Part shown: positions 1 to 5,184 of the stretch, one piece after another
Numbering within the stretch: the stretch's first letter is position 1
Layout: the number at the start of each line of letters is the position of its first letter
DNA from: an uncultured Alphaproteobacteria bacterium
GTDB taxonomy: Bacteria; Pseudomonadota; Alphaproteobacteria; Micropepsales; Micropepsaceae
Length of the DNA stretch: 5,184 bases
Assembly: GCA_903922545.1 (NCBI GenBank)
Contig: CAIXUE010000178.1
Coordinates: 1-5,184 of the forward strand
Direction of reading: 5' to 3'
Position numbers and translations under genes: made by a program
The notes under the pieces: generated by a model
What the model saw: the letters and a program-made list of their open reading frames with translations, nothing else
Told to the model about the DNA's origin: nothing
The model's database searches: none

Positions 1-377
1 TTGCGGATATCCGGCCGGCCGGTGACGGTGCGCAGCAGCCCCAGAAATTCCGGGCCATTGAGATATTCCGACACTTCATGGATGGGGTGGCCCGGATCCT
101 TGCCGCCAAAATAGGTCTGCAGCATCGGATACTTCAAATATTGATAGGCAAATCCGCTGCGTGCTTTTTCCAGCGTCGCCGCGATGCGGGCGTTTTCGTC
201 GCCCTCTCCGCTCTCCGACAACGAAAGCTGCCAGGGCAGCCCTTCCATGATCTGCGCCACCGTTTCGGCGGAATCCGGCGCCAGCACATTGCCAATGCGC
301 ACGATGCCGCCCGCGGCATAAGCCCTGGCATACAGGCCAACATCCAATGCGGGGTTCAACTCAAGACGCAAGGCCAA
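1..377 (-). CDS. 2OG-Fe(II) oxygenase / prolyl 4-hydroxylase-like protein, N-terminal part
   Basis: The visible 125 residues begin MALRLELNPALD and contain a stretch reading VRIGNVLAPDSAETV, then GLPW (47-50), Y(78)QYLKYPM and HEVSEYLNGPEF (100-111). This pattern matches the N-terminal half of bacterial 2-oxoglutarate/Fe(II) oxygenases of the prolyl-hydroxylase (EGL-9/Tpa1-like) type, which hydroxylate protein or small-molecule substrates in the cytosol. The gene runs off the left edge before the expected iron-binding HxD...H residues, so catalytic competence cannot be judged. The start is a TTG at 377: an in-frame TAG lies a dozen codons upstream with no ATG or GTG between, and GGGAG sits 7 bases before the TTG. 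A second TTG two codons later is a less well-spaced alternative. It lies 82 bases after phhB on the same strand, with a candidate terminator and promoter between, so it may be transcribed separately. The family call is from recognised sequence pattern only; the substrate is unknown. Confidence 0.72.
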   Translation of the reverse strand, partial: MALRLELNPALDVGLYARAYAAGGIVRIGNVLAPDSAETVAQIMEGLPWQLSLSESGEGDENARIAATLEKARSGFAYQYLKYPMLQTYFGGKDPGHPIHEVSEYLNGPEFLGLLRTVTGRPDIR

Positions 378-384
378 CGCAAAT

Positions 385-389
385 CTCCC
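385..389 (-). promoter_or_regulatory. Ribosome binding site for the TTG-started oxygenase gene
   Basis: On the minus strand GGGAG lies 7 bases before the TTG at 377. It is the main reason for accepting the TTG start, since no ATG or GTG is available between the upstream in-frame stop and this point. Confidence 0.6.
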
Positions 390-410
390 GGCGGGCGAAA
401 ATCGCGCGAA

Positions 411-439
411 GTCCTAGCAGGCAAAAAGCCGCCTCTCAA
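411..439 (-). promoter_or_regulatory. Candidate sigma-70-type promoter for the oxygenase gene
   Basis: On the minus strand TTGAGA (434-439, five of six matches to TTGACA) is followed after exactly 17 bases by TAGGAC (411-416). TAGGAC matches TATAAT at only three of six positions but is preceded by TGC, which gives an extended -10 element. Transcription from here would begin near 404 and give a leader of about 27 bases, which accommodates the GGGAG site. The -10 is poor, so this is a suggestion only. Confidence 0.3.
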
Positions 440-458
440 GCGCGCCCGTATCCGGCTT
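423..458 (-). terminator. Candidate weak intrinsic terminator after phhB
   Basis: One base after the phhB stop codon, the minus strand reads AAGCCG (458-453), a 21-base loop, then CGGCTT (431-426) followed by TTT (425-423). The arms pair perfectly over six bases and run into a short T tract. The loop is long and the stem short, so termination would be partial at best. The loop also contains the -35 element of the candidate promoter, so the two signals overlap. Confidence 0.3.
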
Positions 459-459
459 G

Positions 460-765
460 TTATTTGCCGCCGCCCATCGTGGCATAGCCATCCATGGCGG
501 TGGCAAGCTCGACATCCTTGGCCGTCACCCCATCCGCGTCATGCGTCGAAAGCGTCACTTCGACCTTGTTATAGACATTGAACCATTCGGGATGATGATC
601 CATTTTCGCGGCCAACAGCGCGGTGCGCGTCATGAAAGAAAAAGCCGCGTCAAAATCCACAAACTGGAATTTGCGGCTGATGGCCTCGCGGTCTTTGACC
701 AGTTGCCAATCGGGCAACCGCTTCAAAGCCGCCTTCAATTCTTCAATCGTCAGCTTCTTCGTCAT
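460..765 (-). CDS. phhB: Pterin-4a-carbinolamine dehydratase (PCD/DCoH family)
   Basis: A 101-residue cytosolic protein of normal length for the family. It dehydrates 4a-hydroxytetrahydrobiopterin to quinonoid dihydropterin, which recycles the cofactor of aromatic amino acid hydroxylases; some bacterial members instead act in molybdopterin metabolism. The family signature DHHPEW is at 56-61, followed by NKVEVTL (66-72), His75 and Asp84. His57, His58, His75 and Asp84 line up by spacing with the active-site His61, His62, His79 and Asp88 of mammalian DCoH, so the enzyme looks intact. The ATG at 765 is chosen because GGAGA lies 7 bases upstream and the [10 protein letters not shown] beginning suits the family; an upstream in-frame ATG at 813 would add 16 atypical residues inside thpR. 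The first 23 bases overlap the 3' end of thpR in another frame, implying a shared message. No phenylalanine hydroxylase gene is in the window, so the pterin partner is unknown. Confidence 0.95.
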   Translation of the reverse strand: MTKKLTIEELKAALKRLPDWQLVKDREAISRKFQFVDFDAAFSFMTRTALLAAKMDHHPEWFNVYNKVEVTLSTHDADGVTAKDVELATAMDGYATMGGGK

Positions 766-1291
766 AGAAATTCTCCAACGGGTAGTCTTGTTCAATCCGG
801 TAGATGCTGCCATCCGAGGTCAGCTTGCTGGAATAAAGATGAAACGCGCCAACGGTGAATTCGGCGCTGGTGTAAAGCGCATTGTGGGTCAGCCATTCCA
901 TGAGCTTGCCCGGTTCAGACCCACGCATCCGCGCCAGGCTGACATGCGGGATGAATTTGTGAGCATCCTGTGGTTGGCCGACCCGGCGAATAGCGTTATC
1001 GACTTTATGCTGCAGATGTTCCAGCGCCTCATTCTTTCGCACCCCCGCCCACAGCCGCTTGCCGCCAAACTGGCCCACGGCATGAAGTTGCAGATCGAAG
1101 GCCGGCACATGAGTGGCGGAAAGCGCATCATCCAGCATGGCAGCATCCGGGCCATTCACTTCGCCGATGAAGCGCAAGGTCAGATGCAGTTGTTCCCGCG
1201 TCATCCAGCGCGCGCCCGGCACGCCGCCCTGAATCAACATCAGGGATTGCGCAACCTTGTCCGGCACGCTCAAGGCAACAAACAGCCTCAC
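743..1291 (-). CDS. thpR: RNA 2',3'-cyclic phosphodiesterase (2'-5' RNA ligase family)
   Basis: A 182-residue cytosolic protein of the 2H phosphoesterase superfamily, close to the usual ThpR/LigT length. These enzymes hydrolyse 2',3'-cyclic phosphate RNA ends to 2'-phosphates and can join 2'-5' RNA ends in vitro. The N-terminus [10 protein letters not shown] is typical. Both catalytic HxTx-type motifs are present: HLTL at 36-39 and HVSL at 116-119, the second having Ser in place of Thr, which is common in the family. The C-terminal stretch with [19 protein letters not shown] (154-172) also fits. The start is GTG at 1291, overlapping the murJ stop as GTGA (4 bases). No good Shine-Dalgarno sequence is seen before it, so translation probably depends on ribosomes finishing murJ. 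Its 3' end overlaps phhB by 23 bases and adds a short acidic tail (DEEADD). The biological substrate in bacteria is poorly known for the family as a whole. Confidence 0.95.
   Translation of the reverse strand: MRLFVALSVPDKVAQSLMLIQGGVPGARWMTREQLHLTLRFIGEVNGPDAAMLDDALSATHVPAFDLQLHAVGQFGGKRLWAGVRKNEALEHLQHKVDNAIRRVGQPQDAHKFIPHVSLARMRGSEPGKLMEWLTHNALYTSAEFTVGAFHLYSSKLTSDGSIYRIEQDYPLENFYDEEADD
772..776 (-). promoter_or_regulatory. Ribosome binding site of phhB inside thpR
   Basis: GGAGA on the minus strand, 7 bases before the ATG at 765 and lying within the last codons of thpR. It decides the phhB start in favour of 765 over the upstream ATG at 813. Confidence 0.6.
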
Positions 1292-2796
1292 CGGGCGCGG
1301 CCCAGCGGCAAGCGGCCGCGAAACGCCAGAAGCACCACGCCATAACCGATGCCGCCACAGATGATCGCCGCGGCCAGCGCCAGCACATCATTATGCAGAT
1401 GCAGAAGATTGGCGCCCGCCCAGGCGCCCGCCCCGGTCGCCAGCGCCGCCAGCAGCGCCGCCGGCAACGCGCGCAAGAATTCCCGTTCGATCGACAGCAA
1501 ATCGCGGCTGCGTCCCAGCCAGGTCAAAAGCCCAACATTGACCCAGGCGCCAAAGGCGGTGCCCAGCGCGATGCCCCCCACGCCCATGCCCATGCCCCAC
1601 ACCAATCCAATCTTCAGCCCGATATTGCAGGCCATCGCCACCAGCGTGGCGCGCACCGGCGTCGCGGTATCGTGGCGTGCATAAAAAGTCGATTGTACAA
1701 TCCGGATCAGCGCCTGGGCTGGCAAACCAATGCCATAGGCCGCCAGCGCCAGCGCCGCCGCGCCCGCCGCGCTGCTGTTGAAAGCGCCATGCACCAGATA
1801 AGCATGCATGATGGTCTGCGGCACGGCGATAAAAGACACCATGAAAGGCAGCGTCAAAATCAGGGTCAGCGCCGCGGCGCGGTTCTGTGCGGTGTGTGAA
1901 CCGCTGGTGTCGCCGCGCGTCAGCCGCGCCGACATTTCCGGTAACAGCACAGTGCCCAGCGCTACGCCAAGCACGCCCAAGGGCAATTGGTTGATGCGGT
2001 CGGCATAATAAAGCGCGGTCCGGCTGCTGGTGGGAAGCAGGCTGGCCAACAGCGTATCAATGAAAGGTGAAATCACGATGGCGGAGGCGCCAATCGTCAC
2101 CGCGCCAAACGCCTTGAAGAATTCGGCCACCTCGCGCGTCCAGCGCGGCCAGGTCAGGCGCAGCCACAATCCTTCGCGCGCCCCCGCCCAAAGAATAAAG
2201 ACAAGCTGCGCGATACCGCCCAGCAGCACGCCCCACGCCGCCGCATAGGCGGCATTGGGAAACCAGCGCCAGGCCAGAAGCGTGGCGATCATCGCCAAAT
2301 TCTGGAAATTCGACCAGGCGGCGGCGGCCCAGAATTTCTCGATGGCGTTCAGCATGGCGGAAAGCTGCACCGCCACCAGTGTCAGGATCAGATAGGGAAA
2401 CGTAATACGCGCCAGCGCCACGGTCAGCGCGAACTGTTTGGGATTGGCGGCAAAGCCCGGCGCCAGCACATGAATGATCTGGGGCATGAAGATGGTGGCC
2501 AGCACCAGAAGCAGGATCTGCGCCGCCATCTGCCAGGCAAAAATCGCGTTGGCGAATTTGGCCGCCGCCGCATCCTCACCCCGCGCCCGAAGCGAAGCAT
2601 AGCGCGGCAGGAAGGCTGGATTGATAGTCCCTTCACCGAAAATGGCGCGAAAATTGTTGGGAAAAATGAAGGCGACAATAAAAGCGTCGGAAAGAATGCC
2701 GCTGCCCAGCGTCCAGGCCATCACCGCATCACGGGCAAAGCCGGTGATACGCGACAAGAGCGTAAAGCCGCTTACCGATGCCAGGCGCTTCAGCAT
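1288..2796 (-). CDS. murJ: Lipid II flippase MurJ (MOP superfamily)
   Basis: A 502-residue polytopic inner-membrane protein, slightly shorter than many MurJ proteins but with the full run of hydrophobic segments expected for about 14 helices. MurJ moves the peptidoglycan precursor lipid II from the cytoplasmic to the periplasmic face. The diagnostic N-terminus is present (SRITGFARDAV, 15-25). Arg16, Arg22, Asp37 and Arg50 fall at the positions of E. coli Arg18, Arg24, Asp39 and Arg52, which are needed for function. Further signatures are YYADRINQLPLGVLGVALGT (263-282), with Arg267 equivalent to E. coli Arg270, and FYARHDTATPV (371-381). The loop FGEGTIN (53-59) differs from the more usual FAEGAF form. 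The ATG at 2796 shares one base with the tesA stop (TGATG) and has AGGTGAGG just upstream inside tesA. It is followed by thpR with a GTGA overlap. It is likely essential, and expressed on the tesA message or from a promoter inside tesA that I could not identify. Confidence 0.97.
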   Translation of the reverse strand: MLKRLASVSGFTLLSRITGFARDAVMAWTLGSGILSDAFIVAFIFPNNFRAIFGEGTINPAFLPRYASLRARGEDAAAAKFANAIFAWQMAAQILLLVLATIFMPQIIHVLAPGFAANPKQFALTVALARITFPYLILTLVAVQLSAMLNAIEKFWAAAAWSNFQNLAMIATLLAWRWFPNAAYAAAWGVLLGGIAQLVFILWAGAREGLWLRLTWPRWTREVAEFFKAFGAVTIGASAIVISPFIDTLLASLLPTSSRTALYYADRINQLPLGVLGVALGTVLLPEMSARLTRGDTSGSHTAQNRAAALTLILTLPFMVSFIAVPQTIMHAYLVHGAFNSSAAGAAALALAAYGIGLPAQALIRIVQSTFYARHDTATPVRATLVAMACNIGLKIGLVWGMGMGVGGIALGTAFGAWVNVGLLTWLGRSRDLLSIEREFLRALPAALLAALATGAGAWAGANLLHLHNDVLALAAAIICGGIGYGVVLLAFRGRLPLGRAR

Positions 2797-3440
2797 CAGT
2801 GCCTCACCTGACCATTTGGAATTTGGGCCAGCATCTTTTTCACATAGGGCAACATGCGCGCGACAACGATCTTTACCCCCGCCGGATTGGGATGCATGCC
2901 ATCGGCCTGGTTCAGCTTGGGGTTCATCGCCACGCCATCCAGGAAAAACGGATAGAAGACAACATTGTAATCCTTGGCCAGGCGCGGATAGATGGCATCG
3001 AACTGTTTCACATAGTCTTCGCCCAGATTGCGCTGGGCCTGCATGCCGGTCAGCAGTACCGCGACATGATCCTTTTGCAGCCGGGTCAAAATCGCGCGCA
3101 GGTTTTTCTCAGTCACATCCGGCGGAACACCGCGCAGCATGTCGTTAGAACCCAGTTCGATAATGGCGGCGTCCGGATGGTCGGCCAGCGACCAGTCCAG
3201 CCGCGACAACCCGCCAGACGATGTGTCGCCCGACACCCCGGCGTTCTCCACCTCGGCATCAATACCCGCCGCTTTCAGCGCCGCCTGAAGCTGCACCGTG
3301 AATTCCGTTCCTGGCGGCAGGCCATAGCCTTGCGTCAGGCTGCTGCCCAGGGCGAGTATGTGCAGAACCTTCGCCTGGGCCGGCGCGGCCATGCTTAAAA
3401 ACAGGCATCCCACAAGAATGGTCTTGAATCGCAGCGCCAT
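2796..3440 (-). CDS. tesA: Secreted SGNH esterase, TesA / lysophospholipase L1-like arylesterase
   Basis: A 214-residue protein of TesA-like length. TesA relatives are periplasmic esterases with thioesterase, arylesterase and lysophospholipase activity. Residues 1-23 form a Sec signal peptide: a basic MALRFK start, a hydrophobic core, and AQA before Lys24. The four SGNH blocks are visible. Block I reads GSSLTQGYG (32-40), with nucleophile Ser34 but Ser33 where the family name motif GDSL has Asp. Block II is VSGDTS (69-74, Gly71); block III is ELGSNDMLRG (95-104, Asn99); block V is DGMHPN (180-185, Asp180 and His183). The catalytic Ser-Asp-His set and both oxyanion residues are therefore kept. 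The start at 3440 is chosen because the signal peptide begins there. The frame stays open to 3491, but that longer form would overlap the divergent gene and spoil the signal peptide. The Shine-Dalgarno is weak (AAGAA about 10 bases upstream). It is first in the leftward operon and divergent from ybbA, as in E. coli. Confidence 0.92.
   Translation of the reverse strand: MALRFKTILVGCLFLSMAAPAQAKVLHILALGSSLTQGYGLPPGTEFTVQLQAALKAAGIDAEVENAGVSGDTSSGGLSRLDWSLADHPDAAIIELGSNDMLRGVPPDVTEKNLRAILTRLQKDHVAVLLTGMQAQRNLGEDYVKQFDAIYPRLAKDYNVVFYPFFLDGVAMNPKLNQADGMHPNPAGVKIVVARMLPYVKKMLAQIPNGQVRH
2802..2809 (-). promoter_or_regulatory. Strong ribosome binding site of murJ within the tesA 3' end
   Basis: AGGTGAGG on the minus strand ends 5 bases before the murJ ATG and lies in the last codons of tesA. 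It supports the murJ start at 2796 and suggests that murJ can be initiated independently as well as by coupling across the TGATG junction. Confidence 0.65.
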
Positions 3441-3448
3441 GATGGTCA

Positions 3449-3468
3449 GTTCTTGTACTTTCCAGAAC
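3449..3468. promoter_or_regulatory. Inverted repeat in the divergent tesA-ybbA spacer, possible operator
   Basis: GTTCT (3449-3453) and AGAAC (3464-3468) are perfect inverted copies separated by 10 bases, about one helical turn apart, in the middle of the 36-base spacer between the two divergent start codons. Such spacing suits a dimeric regulator, but five-base arms can occur by chance. It is not the usual alphaproteobacterial LexA form, which is a direct GTTC-N7-GTTC repeat. No convincing -35/-10 pair was found for either direction, and any promoters must extend into the flanking coding sequences. Confidence 0.25.
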
Positions 3469-3476
3469 GGGTCCTG

Positions 3477-4160
3477 ATGCAGAATCCCCAAACCGCCATC
3501 AGCTTATCAGAAGTCCGCCTCCGGCTCGCCAGCACCGCCGGGCCGGTGGATATCCTCAATGGCATCACGCTGGCGGTGCCAAACGGCCAAAGTGTGGCGC
3601 TGACCGGCCCCTCCGGCTCGGGCAAGTCGTCGCTGCTGATGGTGGCGGCCGGGCTGGAACGGCCGACCAGCGGGCGGGTCCAGGTCTGCGGCACTGATAT
3701 CACCGGCATGAATGAAGATGCGGCGGCGCGCTTCCGGCGCGGCCGGGTCGGCATCGTGTTTCAATCCTTTCACCTTATTCCCACCATGACGGCGCTGGAG
3801 AATGTCGCCGTACCGCTGGAACTGTCCGGCGAAAAAGATGCCTGGGACCGTGCCGAAGCCGAATTGAAAGCCGTGGGTCTGGCCGAACGCGGCGCGCATT
3901 ACCCGGGGCAATTGTCGGGCGGTGAACAGCAGCGCGTGGCGCTGGCCCGCGCCATGGCGCCCCGCCCTGATGTTCTTTTCGCCGATGAGCCCACCGGCAA
4001 TCTTGATGCCGCCAATGGCGTGGCCATCGCCGATCTGATTTTCGCCCTCAACGCCGGCCGCGGCGCCACGCTGTTTCTGGTGACGCATGAGGAAAATCTG
4101 GCGCGGCGCTGCCAGCGTGTGGTGCGGCTCCAGGGCGGGCGGATCGTCTCCGATGCATGA
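3477..4160 (+). CDS. ybbA: ABC transporter ATPase, YbbA type (lysophospholipase-linked, LolD/MacB-like)
   Basis: A 227-residue cytosolic nucleotide-binding subunit with a complete set of ABC motifs: Walker A GPSGSGKSS (44-52), Q-loop Gln96 in VFQSFHLIP, signature LSGGEQQR (146-153), Walker B VLFADE (166-171, Asp170 and catalytic Glu171), D-loop GNLD (174-177) and switch His204. Length and motif flavour fit the LolD/MacB/FtsE-like class that pairs with FtsX-like permeases. The divergent tesA and the downstream permease identify it as the YbbA (COG4181-type) member. Its exact substrate is not established in the family, but a link to envelope lipid handling is suspected. The ATG at 3477 is preferred; an in-frame TTG at 3453 would add eight residues and use more of the spacer. 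The Shine-Dalgarno is weak (ACGGG). The 3' end overlaps the permease gene by 8 bases. Confidence 0.94.
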   Translation: MQNPQTAISLSEVRLRLASTAGPVDILNGITLAVPNGQSVALTGPSGSGKSSLLMVAAGLERPTSGRVQVCGTDITGMNEDAAARFRRGRVGIVFQSFHLIPTMTALENVAVPLELSGEKDAWDRAEAELKAVGLAERGAHYPGQLSGGEQQRVALARAMAPRPDVLFADEPTGNLDAANGVAIADLIFALNAGRGATLFLVTHEENLARRCQRVVRLQGGRIVSDA

Positions 4161-5184
4161 TGTTCGCAGGGCCTGGACCTTCGCGCGGCGCGAATTGCGC
4201 GGCGGCATGGCCGGCTTTCGCATTTTCTTTCTCTGTCTGCTTCTGGGCACCGCCGCGATCGCTTCGGTGGAATCCCTCAGCGACGCGTTCCTGTCGGGTC
4301 TGCGCGATCAGGGCCAGACTTTTCTGGGCGGCGATGTTGCGGTGGAGTTGGTGCATCGCCCTGCCACGCCCAAAGAGCTGCAATTTCTTTCCGGTTATGG
4401 CCGCATTTCCAGCAGCGTCTCGATGCGCGCCATGGCCTATGCCTGGCGCGAAGGCAAACAGGCCGAACGCAATCTGGTGGAATTGAAAGCGGTTGATGCC
4501 AGCTGGCCGCTGTTCGGCGCGCCGGTTTTCACGCCCGGCCAGACAACTGCCGATGTGTTTTATTGCGAGGATGACGGCACCTGCGGCGCGGCGGTGGAAC
4601 AGACCCTGCTCGACCGGCTGCATGTTGGGCGCGGCGATCTGATCCGCATCGGCGACGCCACCTTGCGGGTGATGGCGGTGATCGACAGCGAGCCCGACCG
4701 CATCTCCACCGGCTTTTCGCTGGGGCCGCATGTGCTGATTTCCACCCACGCCCTGGCCGCAACGCATCTGGAGCGGCCCGACAGTCTTATCAATTATACT
4801 TATCGCCTGGCCTTCACCCATGGCGCGACGATTGAGGGTTTCAAGGCCGATGCCGGCAATGCCTTTCCCGATGCCGGCTGGCAGATCCGTGACCGCACCG
4901 ATGCCGCCCCCGGCATTCGCCGCTTTGTCGAACAGGTGGCGATGTTTCTTACCCTGGTGGGGCTGACCGCGCTGGGCGTGGGCGGTGTTGGCGCCAGCGA
5001 AGCGGTAAGTGCGTTCCTGGACCGCAAGCGGTTTGACATCGCCATTCTGAAATCTTTGGGCGCAGACGGAAAACTGGTGTTCCTGGTTTTCTTTTTGCAG
5101 GTGATGACGATCGCACTTGCCGCCGTGCTTCTGGGCGCGGCCATCGGTGCCGTATCGCCTTATGCCGTGGCCTATTTCTACAAA
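4153..5184 (+). CDS. ybbP: ABC transporter permease, YbbP type (FtsX-like), N-terminal part
   Basis: The visible 344 residues, open to the right edge, are the first part of a protein that in this family usually exceeds 800 residues. A short basic cytosolic start (VRRAWTFARRELRGG) precedes a first membrane helix at about 21-38. A large periplasmic domain follows to about 260, then helices at about 262-285 and 306-335. The segment DRKRFDIAILKSLGADGKLVFLVFFLQ (290-316, quoted in outline) is the typical FtsX-domain coupling region that contacts the ATPase. Such permeases act with a LolD/MacB-type ATPase as mechanotransmission machines in the inner membrane; the cargo is unknown. The start at 4153 gives an ATGCATGA overlap with the ybbA stop, marking a coupled pair. 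The periplasmic domain has two cysteines, Cys138 and Cys144, that could form a small disulfide loop. The second FtsX domain lies outside the window. Confidence 0.92.
   Translation, partial: MHDVRRAWTFARRELRGGMAGFRIFFLCLLLGTAAIASVESLSDAFLSGLRDQGQTFLGGDVAVELVHRPATPKELQFLSGYGRISSSVSMRAMAYAWREGKQAERNLVELKAVDASWPLFGAPVFTPGQTTADVFYCEDDGTCGAAVEQTLLDRLHVGRGDLIRIGDATLRVMAVIDSEPDRISTGFSLGPHVLISTHALAATHLERPDSLINYTYRLAFTHGATIEGFKADAGNAFPDAGWQIRDRTDAAPGIRRFVEQVAMFLTLVGLTALGVGGVGASEAVSAFLDRKRFDIAILKSLGADGKLVFLVFFLQVMTIALAAVLLGAAIGAVSPYAVAYFYK

Noticed and set aside
11..22. CCGGCCGGCCGG tandem palindrome near the left edge
   Set aside because: It lies in coding sequence (Thr-Gly-Arg-Pro-Asp context) and is explained by GC-rich codons; no second copy or flanking structure supports a functional site.
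623..1345. 240-codon open frame on the plus strand opposite thpR and phhB
   Set aside because: It lies antisense to two clearly recognisable genes, its translation is Arg/His/Gln-rich with no family resemblance, and such frames are expected opposite GC-rich codon use.
2778..3398. Plus-strand open frame of 206 codons opposite tesA
   Set aside because: It is antisense to a gene with intact signal peptide and SGNH motifs, and its His/Gln/Arg-rich translation looks like a shadow frame.
3405..3416. Lipobox-like LVGC (residues 9-12) in the TesA signal peptide, suggesting a lipoprotein
   Set aside because: Cleavage before Cys12 would leave only an 11-residue signal with too short a hydrophobic core. 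The hydrophobic segment continues past the Cys to a standard AQA cleavage site.
3438..3491. Longer TesA starting at 3491
   Set aside because: It would put 17 non-hydrophobic residues before a normal signal peptide and run into the divergent ybbA start. The ATG at 3440 is at the natural signal peptide start.
3507..4821. Two long minus-strand open frames (3507-4250 and 4048-4821) opposite ybbA and ybbP
   Set aside because: Both are mirror frames of genes with complete ABC and FtsX features. Their translations show no domain and they overlap each other.

Overview
The window is a compact, gene-dense, GC-rich stretch of bacterial chromosome, most likely from an alphaproteobacterium. This is inferred from protein style (arylesterase-type TesA, MurJ, a 2OG-Fe(II) oxygenase with alphaproteobacterial flavour), GC-rich codon use, and frequent GTG/TTG starts with stop/start overlaps. 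The order or genus cannot be fixed from the sequence alone. There are no RNA genes, insertion sequences, CRISPR arrays, prophage genes or long repeats, and no gene-free stretch longer than about 80 bases.

Layout: two divergent transcription units meet in a 36-base spacer at 3441-3476. Leftward (minus strand) run tesA (secreted SGNH esterase / lysophospholipase L1-like), murJ (lipid II flippase), thpR (RNA 2',3'-cyclic phosphodiesterase) and phhB (pterin-4a-carbinolamine dehydratase). Each of these starts inside the end of the gene before it (overlaps of 1, 4 and 23 bases), so they look like one translationally coupled operon. After an 82-base gap holding a candidate weak terminator and a candidate promoter comes a 2OG-Fe(II) oxygenase gene that starts at TTG and is cut by the left edge.

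Rightward (plus strand) run an ABC ATPase (YbbA type) and, overlapping it by 8 bases, its FtsX-like permease (YbbP type), cut by the right edge. The tesA / ybbA-ybbP divergent arrangement is the same as in E. coli, so this part is an old conserved neighbourhood. The ABC pair is probably an envelope-located mechanotransmission or extraction system linked to lipid or lipoprotein metabolism rather than a classical importer.

Functionally, the tesA, murJ and ybbAP products share the cell envelope as their site of action. thpR and phhB are small cytosolic housekeeping enzymes that appear to ride on the same message. I did not find a convincing undescribed system. The observations most worth a second look are the GSSL replacement of the GDSL nucleophile motif in TesA, the inverted repeat centred in the divergent spacer, and the tight coupling of murJ to thpR and phhB.
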